The notes: generated by a model from the sequence alone, not told the origin. Positions 40,463 to 49,006 are shown, numbered from the stretch's first letter. The stretch: DNA of 64,000 nucleotides from Sphingomonas sp. UBA978 (GCF_002292295.1 NZ_DBBS01000014.1:188105-252104); one strand, 5' to 3'. Program-made: numbers and translations.

Positions 40463-41579
40463 GCTCAACGACCTGAGCGCCGCGGGCACCGCGGTCTGGC
40501 TCGATTTCGTCGATCGCAAGTTCCTCGAGGCCGGTGGCCTCGAGAAGCTCGTCAAGGAGGACGGCCTGACCGGCGTCACCTCCAACCCGTCGATCTTCGA
40601 AAAGGCGATGGGGCATGGCGACGCCTATGACGCCAGCCTCGCCGATTTCGACCGCGAGAATCCCGAGGCGGCGACGATCGACCGCTACGAGGCGCTGGCG
40701 ATCCAGGACATCAAGGCGGCGGCGGAAACGCTGCGTCCGGTCTACGATCGGCTGGAGACGAAGGACGGCTATGTCAGCCTGGAGGTGTCGCCCTACATCG
40801 CCGACGACACCGATGCGACGATCGCCGAGGCGGAGAAGCTGTGGCATGCGGTCGACCGCCCGAACCTGATGATAAAGATCCCCGGCACGCTCGCCGGCGG
40901 GCCCGCGATCAGCGCGACGATCGCCAAGGGCATCAACGTCAACGTGACGCTGCTGTTCGCGCTCGACGCCTATATCCGCGTCGCCGAGGCCTATGCGACC
41001 GGCCTCGAGGAGCGCGTCCGGCAGGGCCAGCCGATCGACCGGATCGCCAGCGTGGCGAGCTTCTTCGTCAGTCGCATCGATTCGATGATCGACAAGGAGA
41101 TCGATCGCCGGCTGGGCGAGAACGATCCCGAGGCGGAGGCGCTCAAGGGCCTGCGCGGCAAGGTCGCGATCGCCAATGCCAAGATGGCGTATCAATGGTT
41201 CCTCGATTTCGAGAAGTCGGAGCGCTGGCAGGCGCTTGCCGCCAAGGGCGCGCAGCCGCAGCGGCTGCTGTGGGCGTCGACCGGGGTCAAGGACAAGGCG
41301 TATCGCGATACGCTGTACGTCGACACGCTGATCGGCCGCGACACCGTCAACACGATGCCGCCGGCGACGATGGATGCGTTCCGCGAGCGCGGCACCGTCG
41401 CGGACACGCTCAACGCCGACGTCGAGGAGGCGCGCCGCGTGCTCGCCGAGGCGGAACGGCTGGGGCTGAACCTGACCGGCGTTACCGATACGCTGGTCGC
41501 GGAGGGCGTCGCGTCCTTCGCCAAGGCGTTCGACGACCTGCTCGGCTCGATCGCCGCCAAGCAGCCGGCGGCGGCCTGA
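40455..41579 (+). CDS. tal: Transaldolase
   Basis: The 374-residue enzyme moves a dihydroxyacetone unit between sugar phosphates. The motif GLTGVTSNPSIFEKAM lies near the N-terminus, and the Schiff-base lysine is in RPNLMIKIPGTLAG. Length fits the longer single-domain transaldolase of actinobacteria and alphaproteobacteria rather than the 317-residue E. coli type. It starts inside the end of tkt (eight-base overlap), with GGAGAG upstream, so the two are translationally coupled. Confidence 0.95.
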   Translation: MGKLNDLSAAGTAVWLDFVDRKFLEAGGLEKLVKEDGLTGVTSNPSIFEKAMGHGDAYDASLADFDRENPEAATIDRYEALAIQDIKAAAETLRPVYDRLETKDGYVSLEVSPYIADDTDATIAEAEKLWHAVDRPNLMIKIPGTLAGGPAISATIAKGINVNVTLLFALDAYIRVAEAYATGLEERVRQGQPIDRIASVASFFVSRIDSMIDKEIDRRLGENDPEAEALKGLRGKVAIANAKMAYQWFLDFEKSERWQALAAKGAQPQRLLWASTGVKDKAYRDTLYVDTLIGRDTVNTMPPATMDAFRERGTVADTLNADVEEARRVLAEAERLGLNLTGVTDTLVAEGVASFAKAFDDLLGSIAAKQPAAA

Positions 41580-41834
41580 CCCGGCGGCGGGGGCAGGGCG
41601 GTCGCCTTGCCCCCCGTCGTCATCTCCGGGCTCGTTCCGGGGTCCATTTTGCGGTGGGAAGGCCGGCTGGCGGCCCGGACGTGACACCTGCGGCGCGGTG
41701 GGCTCGGGAACGGGTCCGGGGCGACGATGCGGGTGGGGGCATGGCCCGGACCTTACTCTCGGCGCCCGCCCGCAACCCATCCGCCACCGCAGTGTTTACC
41801 CTCCATCACCGTAACCAACGGCAGGACAGACAGC
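41580..41834. other. Intergenic region between tal and gnd, no gene seen
   Basis: No frame in these 255 bases resembles a gene. The segment around 41617-41660 (GTCATCTCCGGGCTCGTTCC wording) resembles a dispersed sphingomonad repeat but lacks an obvious partner arm. The gnd promoter presumably lies in the more AT-rich last 60 bases. Confidence 0.5.
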
Positions 41835-42818
41835 ATGAAGATCGGATTGATCGGCCTCGGCCGCATGGGTGGCAATATCGCGCGCCGCCTGATGAACGCG
41901 GGGCATGAGATCGTCGCCTATGACCGCAGCGCCGACGCCGTGCAGGCGCTGGCCAAGGACGGGGCGGAGGCGGCCAGTTCGCTCGACGACATGCGCGGCA
42001 AGCTCGGCAGTCCGGCGATCTGGTGGGTGATGCTGCCCGCCGGCGCGCCGACCGAGGACACGATCGCCGCGATCGGCGAAGGCGCCCGGGATGGCGACAT
42101 CGTCATCGACGGCGGCAACACCTTCTACAAGGACGATATCCGCCGGTCGAAGCGGCTCGCCGAGAAGGGCGTGCATTATGTCGACGTCGGCACCTCGGGC
42201 GGGGTCTGGGGGCTGGAGCGCGGCTATTGCATGATGATCGGCGGCGACGTCGAGACGGTGAACCTGCTCGACCCGATCTTCGACGCGCTGGCACCGGGCA
42301 TGGGCGATATCGTCCGCACCCCGGGGCGCATCGGCGACGCGGTCGATCCGCGCGCGGAAAAGGGCTATATCCACGCCGGGCCGGCGGGCGCGGGCCATTT
42401 CGTCAAGATGATCCACAACGGCATCGAATATGGCCTGATGCAGGCCTATGCCGAGGGCTTCGACATCCTGAAGTCGAAGAACAGCGACAAATTGCCCGAG
42501 GACGAACGCTTCGACCTCAACATGACCGATATCGCCGAAGTGTGGCGGCGCGGTTCGGTGATCTCGTCGTGGCTGCTCGACCTGACCGCGATCGCGCTGG
42601 CGAAGGACGAAAAGCTCGACGGCTTCTCGGGCAGCGTCGCCGATTCGGGCGAGGGCCAGTGGACGATCGACGCGGCGATGGAGGAGAAGGTGCCGGCCAA
42701 CGTGCTCACCGCCTCGCTGTTCGCGCGCTACCGCAGCCGCGTCGAGCATACCTATGGCGACAAGGTGCTGTCGGCGATGCGCTTCGGCTTCGGCGGGCAT
42801 GTCGAGATGCCGCAGTGA
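41835..42818 (+). CDS. gnd: 6-phosphogluconate dehydrogenase, short (GndA/YqeC) type
   Basis: The 327-residue protein decarboxylates 6-phosphogluconate to ribulose-5-phosphate. The nucleotide motif GLIGLGRMGGNIARRL is at the N-terminus. VDVGTSGGVWGLERGYCMMI and KMIHNGIEYGLMQAYAEGFD are substrate-site signatures. The protein is far shorter than the 470-residue NADP form. Short forms are often NAD-specific, which I infer but cannot prove. AGGACA precedes the ATG. Its stop overlaps the next gene (GTGA). Confidence 0.94.
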   Translation: MKIGLIGLGRMGGNIARRLMNAGHEIVAYDRSADAVQALAKDGAEAASSLDDMRGKLGSPAIWWVMLPAGAPTEDTIAAIGEGARDGDIVIDGGNTFYKDDIRRSKRLAEKGVHYVDVGTSGGVWGLERGYCMMIGGDVETVNLLDPIFDALAPGMGDIVRTPGRIGDAVDPRAEKGYIHAGPAGAGHFVKMIHNGIEYGLMQAYAEGFDILKSKNSDKLPEDERFDLNMTDIAEVWRRGSVISSWLLDLTAIALAKDEKLDGFSGSVADSGEGQWTIDAAMEEKVPANVLTASLFARYRSRVEHTYGDKVLSAMRFGFGGHVEMPQ

Positions 42819-43675
42819 GCGCAGACGCCCCGGCACGTGCAGGCGCCGAACCGATCCGGCTGGTCGTCTCCGATATCGACGGCACGCTCGTCGACAAACA
42901 GAAGCAGCTGACCCCCGCCACCGCCGATGCCGTGCTGCGGCTGGAGCGGGCGGGGGTGGGCTTCACCGTCATCAGCGCGCGGCCGATGTCCGGGATCATG
43001 CCGATCGCCGAGACGCTGGCGATCGACGCGCCGATGGCGGCGTTCAACGGCGGCATCATCTTTCGCCGCGACGGCAGCATCGCCGAGCATCACGTCATCG
43101 ATCCCGACGTGGTGCGCGGCGTGATGGCCATTGCGGCGGACGCGCCGGTCGATATCTGGGTGTTCGCCGACGACCGCTGGTATGCCTCCACCGAGGTCGG
43201 CCATCACGTCGACAGCGAGCGGGTGTCGTCCAACCAGGCGCCGGTGATCGTCGAGGATTTCAGCGATCTGTACGAGCGCGCCGACAAGGTGACGTTCGTC
43301 AGTGACGACCATGCGATGCTCGCCGATCTGGCGGAGCGCTGCAAGGCGGCGCATGGCGCGGACGCGACGATCGCGCAGAGCCAGGTCTATTATCTCGACG
43401 TCACCGCGCTCGCCGCGAACAAGGGCGACGGGCTGGCGGCGCTGGCGAGGACGTTCGACCAGCCGCTGGCGGCGGTGGCGGTGATGGGCGACCAGTATAA
43501 CGACGTGCCGATGCTGGAACGCGCCGGCCTCGCCATCGCGATGGGCAACGCGCCCGATCTGGTGAAAGCGATTGCGCACCAGGTCACCACCGGCAATGAC
43601 GTCGACGGCGTCGCGCACGCGATCGAAACGATTATCTTCCCGCGCCTTGCGGCAAGCACCGGAGCATCTGCATGA
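42815..43675 (+). CDS. Cof-type HAD-IIB phosphatase
   Basis: The 286-residue HAD hydrolase has motif I VVSDIDGTLVDKQ, a motif II threonine/serine region (VGFTVISARP), and motifs III and IV near AANKGDGLAALA and VMGDQYNDVPMLERAG. The large C2 cap is typical of Cof-like sugar phosphatases. It begins with GTG overlapping gnd, and its own end overlaps the next HAD gene, so it probably acts on a sugar phosphate linked to this pathway. The substrate is not determined. Confidence 0.9.
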   Translation: MSADAPARAGAEPIRLVVSDIDGTLVDKQKQLTPATADAVLRLERAGVGFTVISARPMSGIMPIAETLAIDAPMAAFNGGIIFRRDGSIAEHHVIDPDVVRGVMAIAADAPVDIWVFADDRWYASTEVGHHVDSERVSSNQAPVIVEDFSDLYERADKVTFVSDDHAMLADLAERCKAAHGADATIAQSQVYYLDVTALAANKGDGLAALARTFDQPLAAVAVMGDQYNDVPMLERAGLAIAMGNAPDLVKAIAHQVTTGNDVDGVAHAIETIIFPRLAASTGASA

Positions 43676-44418
43676 AAGACCTGATTGCCTTCGACCTCGA
43701 CGGAACGCTGGCCGAGAGCAAGCAGCCTTTGCAGGAACCGATGGGCGAGGCGCTCGCCGATTTGCTCGGTGTTGCGCATGTCGCGGTGATCTCCGGCGGC
43801 GACTGGCCGCAGTTCCAGAAGCAGGTCGCCAGCCGCCTGCCGGCGCGCGCCGATCTGTCGAAACTGTGGCTGATGCCGACCACCGGCACCAAGCTGTACG
43901 TGCACCGGAATGGCGAATGGACCGCGGTCTATGCCGAACTGTTCGACGATGCGACCAAGGCGAAGATCCTGAAGGCATTCGACGAATCGCTCGAGGCGAC
44001 CGGGTTCAAGCCGGAGCAGACCTGGGGCGAGCGGATCGAGGATCGCGGCAGCCAGATCACCTTCTCCGCACTGGGCCAGGAGGCGCCGGTGAAGGAGAAG
44101 GAGCATTGGGACCCCAAGTTCGGAAAGCGCAAGGTGATCCAGGCCGACCTGAAGCAGCGCCTGCCGGGCCTGTCGATCAACATGGGCGGCGCGACCTCGA
44201 TCGACATCACGCAGGAGGGCGTCGACAAGGCGTACGGTCTCAAGAAGCTGCGCGACGAGAGCGGTATCGCGCTCGACAAGATGATGTTCATCGGCGACGC
44301 GATCTTCCCCGGCGGCAACGACTATCCGGCGAAGGAACTGGGTCTGGACACGGTGCGCGTGCGCGATCCGGAAGAGACGATCTCGGTGGTGACGGCGATC
44401 GTCGCCTGCCAGAAATAG
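43672..44418 (+). CDS. HAD-IIB phosphatase related to eukaryotic-type phosphomannomutase
   Basis: The 248-residue protein has motif I IAFDLDGTLAESKQPL and the PMM-like pattern INMGGATSIDITQEGVDKAY followed by FIGDAIFPGGNDYPAKELGL. This is the domain order of phosphomannomutase/HAD-IIB proteins. Whether it is a mutase or a phosphatase is not clear. It overlaps the preceding Cof-type gene by ATGA, so gnd, the Cof-type gene and this gene form one transcription unit that ends at the palindromic terminator at 44465-44498. Confidence 0.88.
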   Translation: MKDLIAFDLDGTLAESKQPLQEPMGEALADLLGVAHVAVISGGDWPQFQKQVASRLPARADLSKLWLMPTTGTKLYVHRNGEWTAVYAELFDDATKAKILKAFDESLEATGFKPEQTWGERIEDRGSQITFSALGQEAPVKEKEHWDPKFGKRKVIQADLKQRLPGLSINMGGATSIDITQEGVDKAYGLKKLRDESGIALDKMMFIGDAIFPGGNDYPAKELGLDTVRVRDPEETISVVTAIVACQK

Positions 44419-44464
44419 GGCTGGTGAGCGCACCCCGGCCTGCGCCGGGGCAGTATGAATAGAG

Positions 44465-44498
44465 AAAGGGGCGCCCGTTCGAACGGGCGCCCCTTTTT
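44465..44498. terminator. Bidirectional terminator between the gnd operon and glnA
   Basis: AAAGGGGCGCCCGTTC followed directly by its exact reverse complement gives a 16-base perfect stem. T-runs sit on both strands (TTTTT on the plus strand at 44494-44498). It serves the gnd unit from the left and could stop glnA transcripts from the right. Confidence 0.9.
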
Positions 44499-44551
44499 CG
44501 TTGTTCCTGCCCCGCAGAGCCGGGTCGTCGGTCCTCGCCGGGGCGAGGCTG

Positions 44552-44653
44552 GCCGGCAGCACGCATGCGCTTGCGCGCACCGGCTGCCGGCGAGCATCAG
44601 GTGGAAACAGCCCCCGGCTGTTTCCAGTCCGCCCGAGGGGCGGACGGCCTGAT
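44552..44653 (-). other. Multi-hairpin structured region downstream of glnA
   Basis: Three strong hairpins and an outer helix lie in about 100 bases. GCCGGCAGC pairs with GCTGCCGGC (44552-44591). GGAAACAGCC pairs with GGCTGTTTCC (44603-44625), and GTCCGCCC pairs with GGGCGGAC (44627-44645). ATCAGG (about 44597) pairs with CCTGAT (about 44648), enclosing the last two in a three-way-junction shape. No T-run follows, so this is not a plain terminator. It may be an RNA element in the glnA 3' untranslated region or a repeat. Confidence 0.45.
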
Positions 44654-44658
44654 ACGCC

Positions 44659-46071
44659 TTACGCGCTGTAGTACATGTCGTATTCGACCGGGCTGGGGGT
44701 CATTTCCCAGCGGGCGACCTCGGCCCACTTCACCTCGACATAGGCCTCGATCTGGTCCTTCGAGAAGACGTCGCCCTTGAGCAGGAAGTCGTGGTCGGCG
44801 GTGAGGCTTTCCAGCGCCTCGCGGAGCGAACCGCAGACGGTCGGGACCTGCGCGAGCTCTGCCGGCGGCAGGTCGTACAGGTTCTTGTCCATCGCCTCGC
44901 CGGGATGGATCTTGTTCTGGATGCCGTCGAGGCCGGCCATCATCAGCGCCGCATAGGCGAGATAGGGATTGGCCATCGCGTCCGGGAAGCGGATCTCGAC
45001 GCGCTTCGCCTTCGGGCCGGTGCCGTAGGGGATGCGGCACGAGGCCGAACGGTTGCGCGCCGAATAGGCGAGCAGCACCGGCGCTTCGTAGCCCGGCACC
45101 AGCCGCTTGTAGCTGTTGGTGGTCGGGTTGGTGAAGGCGTTGATCGCCTTGGCATGCTTGATGACGCCGCCGATGAAGTACAGGCACATCTCGCTGAGGC
45201 CGGCATAGCCCTCGCCCGCGAACAGCGGGGTCTTGCCGTTCCAGATCGAGAAGTGGGTGTGCATGCCCGAGCCGTTATCTTCCTTGATCGGCTTGGGCAT
45301 GAAGGTCGCCGACTTGCCATAGGCATGCGCGACCTGATGCACGACGTACTTGTAGATCTGCATGCGGTCGGCGGTGGTGGTCAGCGTGCCGAAGGTCATG
45401 CCGAGTTCGTGCTGCGCCGCGGCGACCTCATGGTGGTGCTTGTCGCAGGGCAGGCCCATTTCGAGCATGGTCGAAACCATCTCGCCGCGGATGTCGACGG
45501 CGCTGTCGACCGGCGCGACCGGGAAATAGCCGCCCTTGGCGCGCGGACGGTGGCCGAGGTTGCCGCCCTCATATTCGCGACCGGTGTTGGTCGGCAATTC
45601 GATATCGTCGATCTTGAAGTAGGATTCGGCGTAGTTCGTGTCGAACTGCACGTTGTCGAACATGAAGAATTCGGCTTCCGGACCGACGTAGACGGTGTCG
45701 CCGATGCCGGTGGTCTTGAGATACGCCTCGGCGCGCTTCGCGGTCGAGCGCGGGTCGCGGGCGTAGAGTTCGCCGGTCGAGGGTTCGACGACGTCGCAGA
45801 ACACGATCAGCATCGGGGTGGCCGAGAACGGATCGGTGTAGACCGCGTCCAGGTCGGGCTTGAGCACCATGTCCGATTCGTTGATCGCCTTCCAGCCCTC
45901 GATCGACGAGCCGTCGAACATCAGGCCGTCGGTGAACTCATCCTCGCCCATGATCGAGGCGACCATGGTCAGGTGCTGCCACTTGCCCTTGGGGTCGGTG
46001 AAGCGCAGATCGACCCATTCGATCTCCTCTTCCTTGATCTTGTTCAGGATGTCGTTGGCAGTCGCAGCCAT
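44659..46071 (-). CDS. glnA: Glutamine synthetase type I
   Basis: The 470-residue enzyme assimilates ammonia into glutamine. Signature segments include FDGSSIEGWKAINESDM, YVGPEAEFFMFDNVQFD, CDKHHHEVAAAQHELG and KPIKEDNGSGMHTHFSIW. The adenylylation tyrosine lies in DKNLYDLPPAE, so covalent control by GlnE is expected. I chose the ATG at 46071 because AAGGGG lies nine bases upstream. It follows glnB by 119 bases in the same direction. Confidence 0.98.
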   Translation of the reverse strand: MAATANDILNKIKEEEIEWVDLRFTDPKGKWQHLTMVASIMGEDEFTDGLMFDGSSIEGWKAINESDMVLKPDLDAVYTDPFSATPMLIVFCDVVEPSTGELYARDPRSTAKRAEAYLKTTGIGDTVYVGPEAEFFMFDNVQFDTNYAESYFKIDDIELPTNTGREYEGGNLGHRPRAKGGYFPVAPVDSAVDIRGEMVSTMLEMGLPCDKHHHEVAAAQHELGMTFGTLTTTADRMQIYKYVVHQVAHAYGKSATFMPKPIKEDNGSGMHTHFSIWNGKTPLFAGEGYAGLSEMCLYFIGGVIKHAKAINAFTNPTTNSYKRLVPGYEAPVLLAYSARNRSASCRIPYGTGPKAKRVEIRFPDAMANPYLAYAALMMAGLDGIQNKIHPGEAMDKNLYDLPPAELAQVPTVCGSLREALESLTADHDFLLKGDVFSKDQIEAYVEVKWAEVARWEMTPSPVEYDMYYSA

Positions 46072-46138
46072 GGAAAAGCCCCTTGCTCTGGTACGATGTG
46101 CCGGCCGTGGCCGGGAAGGATGTTGCGTCGCGGCGGCG

Positions 46139-46167
46139 TATTCACATGGAATGTTGCGCCGCGTCAA
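46139..46167 (-). promoter_or_regulatory. Possible housekeeping promoter for glnA
   Basis: On the minus strand TTGACG (46162-46167) is followed after 17 bases by TGAATA (46139-46144), a plausible sigma-70-type pair in the glnB-glnA gap. It would let glnA be transcribed apart from glnB. The -10 match is weak. Confidence 0.3.
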
Positions 46168-46190
46168 ATGACGATGCTGTCAGGCGGACG

Positions 46191-46529
46191 TCAGATCGCC
46201 GCCTCGTCGCGTTCGCCGGTGCGGATACGGAGCGCGGTTTCGACCGGGATGACGAAGATCTTGCCGTCGCCGATCCGGCCGGTCTGCGCGGCGGCGGCGA
46301 TCGCCTCGACGACGCGGTCGGCCAGGGCGTCGTCGACGACGACCTCCAGCTTCACCTTGGGCAGGAAATCGACGACATATTCGGCGCCGCGGTAGAGTTC
46401 GGTATGGCCCTTCTGCCGGCCGAAGCCCTTGGCCTCGGTCACGGTGATGCCGCTGACGCCGATCTCGTGGAGCGCTTCCTTCACCTCATCGAGCTTGAAC
46501 GGCTTGATGATGGCTTCGACCTTTTTCAC
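46191..46529 (-). CDS. glnB: Nitrogen regulatory protein P-II
   Basis: The 112-residue trimeric sensor links 2-oxoglutarate and ATP/ADP levels to nitrogen enzymes. The sequence begins MKKVEAIIKPFKLDEVKEAL and the T-loop HTELYRGAEYVVDFLPK contains the uridylylation site Tyr51. DGKIFVIPVETALRIRTGE is the standard C-terminal region. It starts with GTG behind AAAGGGG. The full family length confirms the start. A sigma-54-like promoter lies 45-60 bases upstream. Confidence 0.97.
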   Translation of the reverse strand: MKKVEAIIKPFKLDEVKEALHEIGVSGITVTEAKGFGRQKGHTELYRGAEYVVDFLPKVKLEVVVDDALADRVVEAIAAAAQTGRIGDGKIFVIPVETALRIRTGERDEAAI

Positions 46530-46573
46530 CGGAATACGCCCCTTTACGAAACCCTCGCCCCATGCGGGCATCT

Positions 46574-46589
46574 TGCACCAAATGTGCCA
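46574..46589 (-). promoter_or_regulatory. Sigma-54-type promoter upstream of glnB
   Basis: Read on the minus strand the bases are TGGCACATTTGGTGCA. The invariant GG (-24) and GC (-12) are exactly 10 bases apart, and the match to TGGCAC-N5-TTGCA misses one base. Transcription would begin about 46563, giving a leader of roughly 35 bases before the glnB GTG. NtrC-controlled sigma-54 promoters ahead of glnB-glnA are well established in proteobacteria. Confidence 0.72.
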
Positions 46590-46681
46590 GTCCGCGCCGC
46601 CCGGGACAATGCGGATTCGGACGGATTTGCTGCCCTTCAAACGGGCATCGCCAGCTGCGCTGCCCGCTGGTTGGGCAGGCG

Positions 46682-47017
46682 CTAGAGAATATCGTGGAGA
46701 CGGTCGGTCGGGCGGGCGAGGACGACGCCTTTTGCGGTTTCGACCAGCGGCCGTTCGATGAGGATCGGGTCGGCCGCCATGGCGGCGAGCACGGCGGCGT
46801 CGTCGGCGTCGCGGAGCGGCTTCGCGGACGGCTCAGCAAGGCGCAGGCCGTCGCGCGGGGCGATGCCGGCGCGGGCGTAGAGGCGCGCGAGTTCGGCCGC
46901 GGCGGGTGGGTGTTCGAGATAGGCGACGATGGTGATGTCGGCGCCGGCCTCGGCGAGCAGGGCGAGCGCGGCGCGCGACTTGGAGCAGCGCGGGTTGTGG
47001 TAGATCGTGGCTTTCAT
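46682..47017 (-). CDS. arsC: ArsC-family arsenate reductase-like protein
   Basis: The 111-residue thioredoxin-fold protein has the catalytic cysteine in YHNPRCSKSRAALALL and DPILIERPLVETAKGVVLAR near the C-terminus. These match the glutaredoxin-coupled ArsC/YffB-Spx superfamily. The arginine triad needed for arsenate binding appears partly in PILIERPLV. No arsR or arsB is nearby, so an arsenic role is uncertain. It may be a general thiol-linked reductase. Confidence 0.8.
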   Translation of the reverse strand: MKATIYHNPRCSKSRAALALLAEAGADITIVAYLEHPPAAAELARLYARAGIAPRDGLRLAEPSAKPLRDADDAAVLAAMAADPILIERPLVETAKGVVLARPTDRLHDIL

Positions 47018-47020
47018 ATG

Positions 47021-47159
47021 CCCGCTCCCGTCGGGAGAGGGGGCCGCCGGGTCAGGGGGGCGGGGTGAGGATGGGGCGGTATTGTTGCCGTCAGCATACT
47101 CGTCCTCACCCTTCCGCCGTGCTTCGCACGGCTCTCTCCCTCTCCCGCCGGGAGAGGGA
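47021..47159. repeat. Dispersed CTCACCC/CTCTCCC inverted repeat
   Basis: GGGTGAGGATG (about 47063-47073) is complementary to CGTCCTCACCC (about 47101-47111). Each flank also carries its own small hairpin of CTCTCCC/GGGAGAG wording, and one at 47138-47158 is perfect. The same wording occurs at 23040-23090. It occupies the whole arsC-accC gap. Confidence 0.65.
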
Positions 47160-47165
47160 TGTTCG

Positions 47166-48515
47166 TCAGCCCTGCTTCGCCAGCCATTCCTCCAGCCATT
47201 TGATCGTATATTGGCCGTCTTGGAATTCGGGATCGTCGAGCAGCGCCTGATGGAGCGGGATCGTCGTCGTCGGCCCTTCGATCACGAATTCCTCCAGCGC
47301 GCGGCGGAGGCGGCGGAGCGCGCCCTGGCGGGTGGTGCCGTAGACGATCAGCTTGGCGATCATGCTGTCGTAATAAGGCGGGACCCGGTAGCCGGCGTAG
47401 AGACCGCTATCGACGCGCACGTGCATGCCGCCGGGGGCGTGGAACTGCTTCACGAGACCGGGCGAGGGCGCGAAGGTGCGCGGGTCCTCGGCGTTGATCC
47501 GGCATTCGATCGCATGGCCGCGGAACTGCACGTCCTCCTGCCGGAGCGTCAGCGGATGCCCCTCGGCGATGCGGATCTGTTCGCGGACGAGGTCGAGACC
47601 GGTAATCATCTCCGTCACCGGATGCTCGACCTGCAGCCGGGTGTTCATCTCGATGAAGTAGAACTCGCCGTCTTCCCACAGGAATTCGATCGTGCCGGCG
47701 CCGCGATAGCCCATGTCGGCCATCGCGCGGGCGCAGATGCCGCCGATCCGCTCGCGATCCGCCTGGCCCAGAACGGGGGAGGGGGCCTCCTCCAGCACCT
47801 TCTGGTGGCGGCGTTGCAGCGAGCAATCGCGTTCGCCCAGATGGATCGCGTTGCCGTTGCCGTCGCCGAACACCTGGATCTCGATGTGACGCGGATTGCC
47901 GAGGTATTTTTCGAGATAGACGGTCGCGTCGCCGAACGCGGCCTTCGCCTCGCTGCCGGCCTGCTGCATCAGCGTTTCCAGCTCGTCCTCGGACGTGCAG
48001 ACCTTCATGCCGCGCCCGCCGCCGCCCGACGCCGCCTTGATGATGACGGGATAGCCGGCCTTCGCCGCGATCGCCTTCGCCTCGGCGAGGTCGCTGATCG
48101 CGCCGTCGGAACCGGGGACGAGCGGCAGGCCGAGCGCACCGGCGGTGCGCTTCGCCTCGATCTTGTCGCCCATCGTGCGGATGTGTTCGGGCTTCGGGCC
48201 GACGAACAGCAGGTTGTGCAGCTCGACGATCTCCGCGAAGCGCGCATTTTCGCTGAGGAAGCCGTAGCCGGGGTGGATCGCGTCGGCGCCGCTGATTTCG
48301 GCCGCCGAGATGATGTTGGGGATGTTGAGATAGCTGTCGGCGGCCGCGGGCGGCCCGATGCAGATCGCCTCGTCGGCGAGGCGGACGTGCATCGCATCGG
48401 CGTCGGCGGTGGAATGCACCGCGACCGTCTTGATGCCCATCTCGTGGCAGGCGCGATGGATGCGCAGCGCGATCTCGCCGCGGTTGGCGATCAGCAGTTT
48501 CTTGATGGGGCGCAA
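47166..48515 (-). CDS. accC: Biotin carboxylase subunit of acetyl-CoA carboxylase
   Basis: The 449-residue ATP-grasp enzyme carboxylates biotin on AccB as the first step of fatty-acid synthesis. Signatures are KLLIANRGEIALRIHRAC, PVIIKAASGGGGRGMKV (ATP loop), HIEIQVFGDGNGNAIHLGER and FIEMNTRLQVEHPVTEMITG (metal and catalytic residues). The only suitable start is TTG at 48515, since the conserved N-terminal block begins two codons later and no ATG or GTG is available. It begins five bases after the accB stop, so translation is probably coupled. Confidence 0.96.
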   Translation of the reverse strand: MRPIKKLLIANRGEIALRIHRACHEMGIKTVAVHSTADADAMHVRLADEAICIGPPAAADSYLNIPNIISAAEISGADAIHPGYGFLSENARFAEIVELHNLLFVGPKPEHIRTMGDKIEAKRTAGALGLPLVPGSDGAISDLAEAKAIAAKAGYPVIIKAASGGGGRGMKVCTSEDELETLMQQAGSEAKAAFGDATVYLEKYLGNPRHIEIQVFGDGNGNAIHLGERDCSLQRRHQKVLEEAPSPVLGQADRERIGGICARAMADMGYRGAGTIEFLWEDGEFYFIEMNTRLQVEHPVTEMITGLDLVREQIRIAEGHPLTLRQEDVQFRGHAIECRINAEDPRTFAPSPGLVKQFHAPGGMHVRVDSGLYAGYRVPPYYDSMIAKLIVYGTTRQGALRRLRRALEEFVIEGPTTTIPLHQALLDDPEFQDGQYTIKWLEEWLAKQG

Positions 48516-48520
48516 GACGG

Positions 48521-49006
48521 TTACTCGACCACCACGAGCGGCTGGTCGAATTCGACCGGCTGGCCGTTCTCGATCAGCACCTGGCGCACGACGCCGGCGG
48601 ACGGCGCGGTGATCGGGTTCATGACCTTCATCGCCTCGACGATCAGCAGCGTGTCGCCGGCGGCGACGGTCTGGCCGACCGCGATGAAGGGCTTGGCGCC
48701 GGGTTCGGCGGAGAGATAGGCGGTGCCGACCATCGGCGATTTCACTGCATTGGCGGCGCTGACCGTCGGCGCCATCGCGCCGGCTTCGGCGGCGACCGGT
48801 GTGGCGGCTGCGACCGGTGCGGAGGCCATCGGCTGCGGCGCGGCATAGACGGGCGCCTGCTGCGCGGCCTTGCGGGCGACACGGATCTTGCGGTCGCCTT
48901 CCTCCACCTCGATTTCGGTGAGGTGGGTGGCGTCGAGCAATTCGGCGAGCTGGCGCACGAGGTTTACGTCAACCTGCATGGCGCCTGAGTTGGTCTGGTC
49001 GGTCAT
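48521..49006 (-). CDS. accB: Biotin carboxyl carrier protein of acetyl-CoA carboxylase
   Basis: The 161-residue protein has an N-terminal helical region (VNLVRQLAELLDATHLTEIE). An alanine/proline-rich linker follows, then the biotinyl domain, with the biotin lysine in IVEAMKVMNPITAP. The thumb and PSAGVVRQVLIENGQPV are typical. GGAGGC lies upstream of the ATG. It sits between aroQ and accC in the order usual for alphaproteobacteria. Confidence 0.96.
   Translation of the reverse strand: MTDQTNSGAMQVDVNLVRQLAELLDATHLTEIEVEEGDRKIRVARKAAQQAPVYAAPQPMASAPVAAATPVAAEAGAMAPTVSAANAVKSPMVGTAYLSAEPGAKPFIAVGQTVAAGDTLLIVEAMKVMNPITAPSAGVVRQVLIENGQPVEFDQPLVVVE

Noticed and set aside
37538..40585. Minus-strand frame of about 1000 codons opposite rpiA and tkt
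   Set aside because: It shadows two certain enzymes and has no domain or motif of its own.
46682..47017. Arsenic resistance locus
   Set aside because: Only a lone ArsC-like gene is present; no arsR, arsB or arsH lies nearby.
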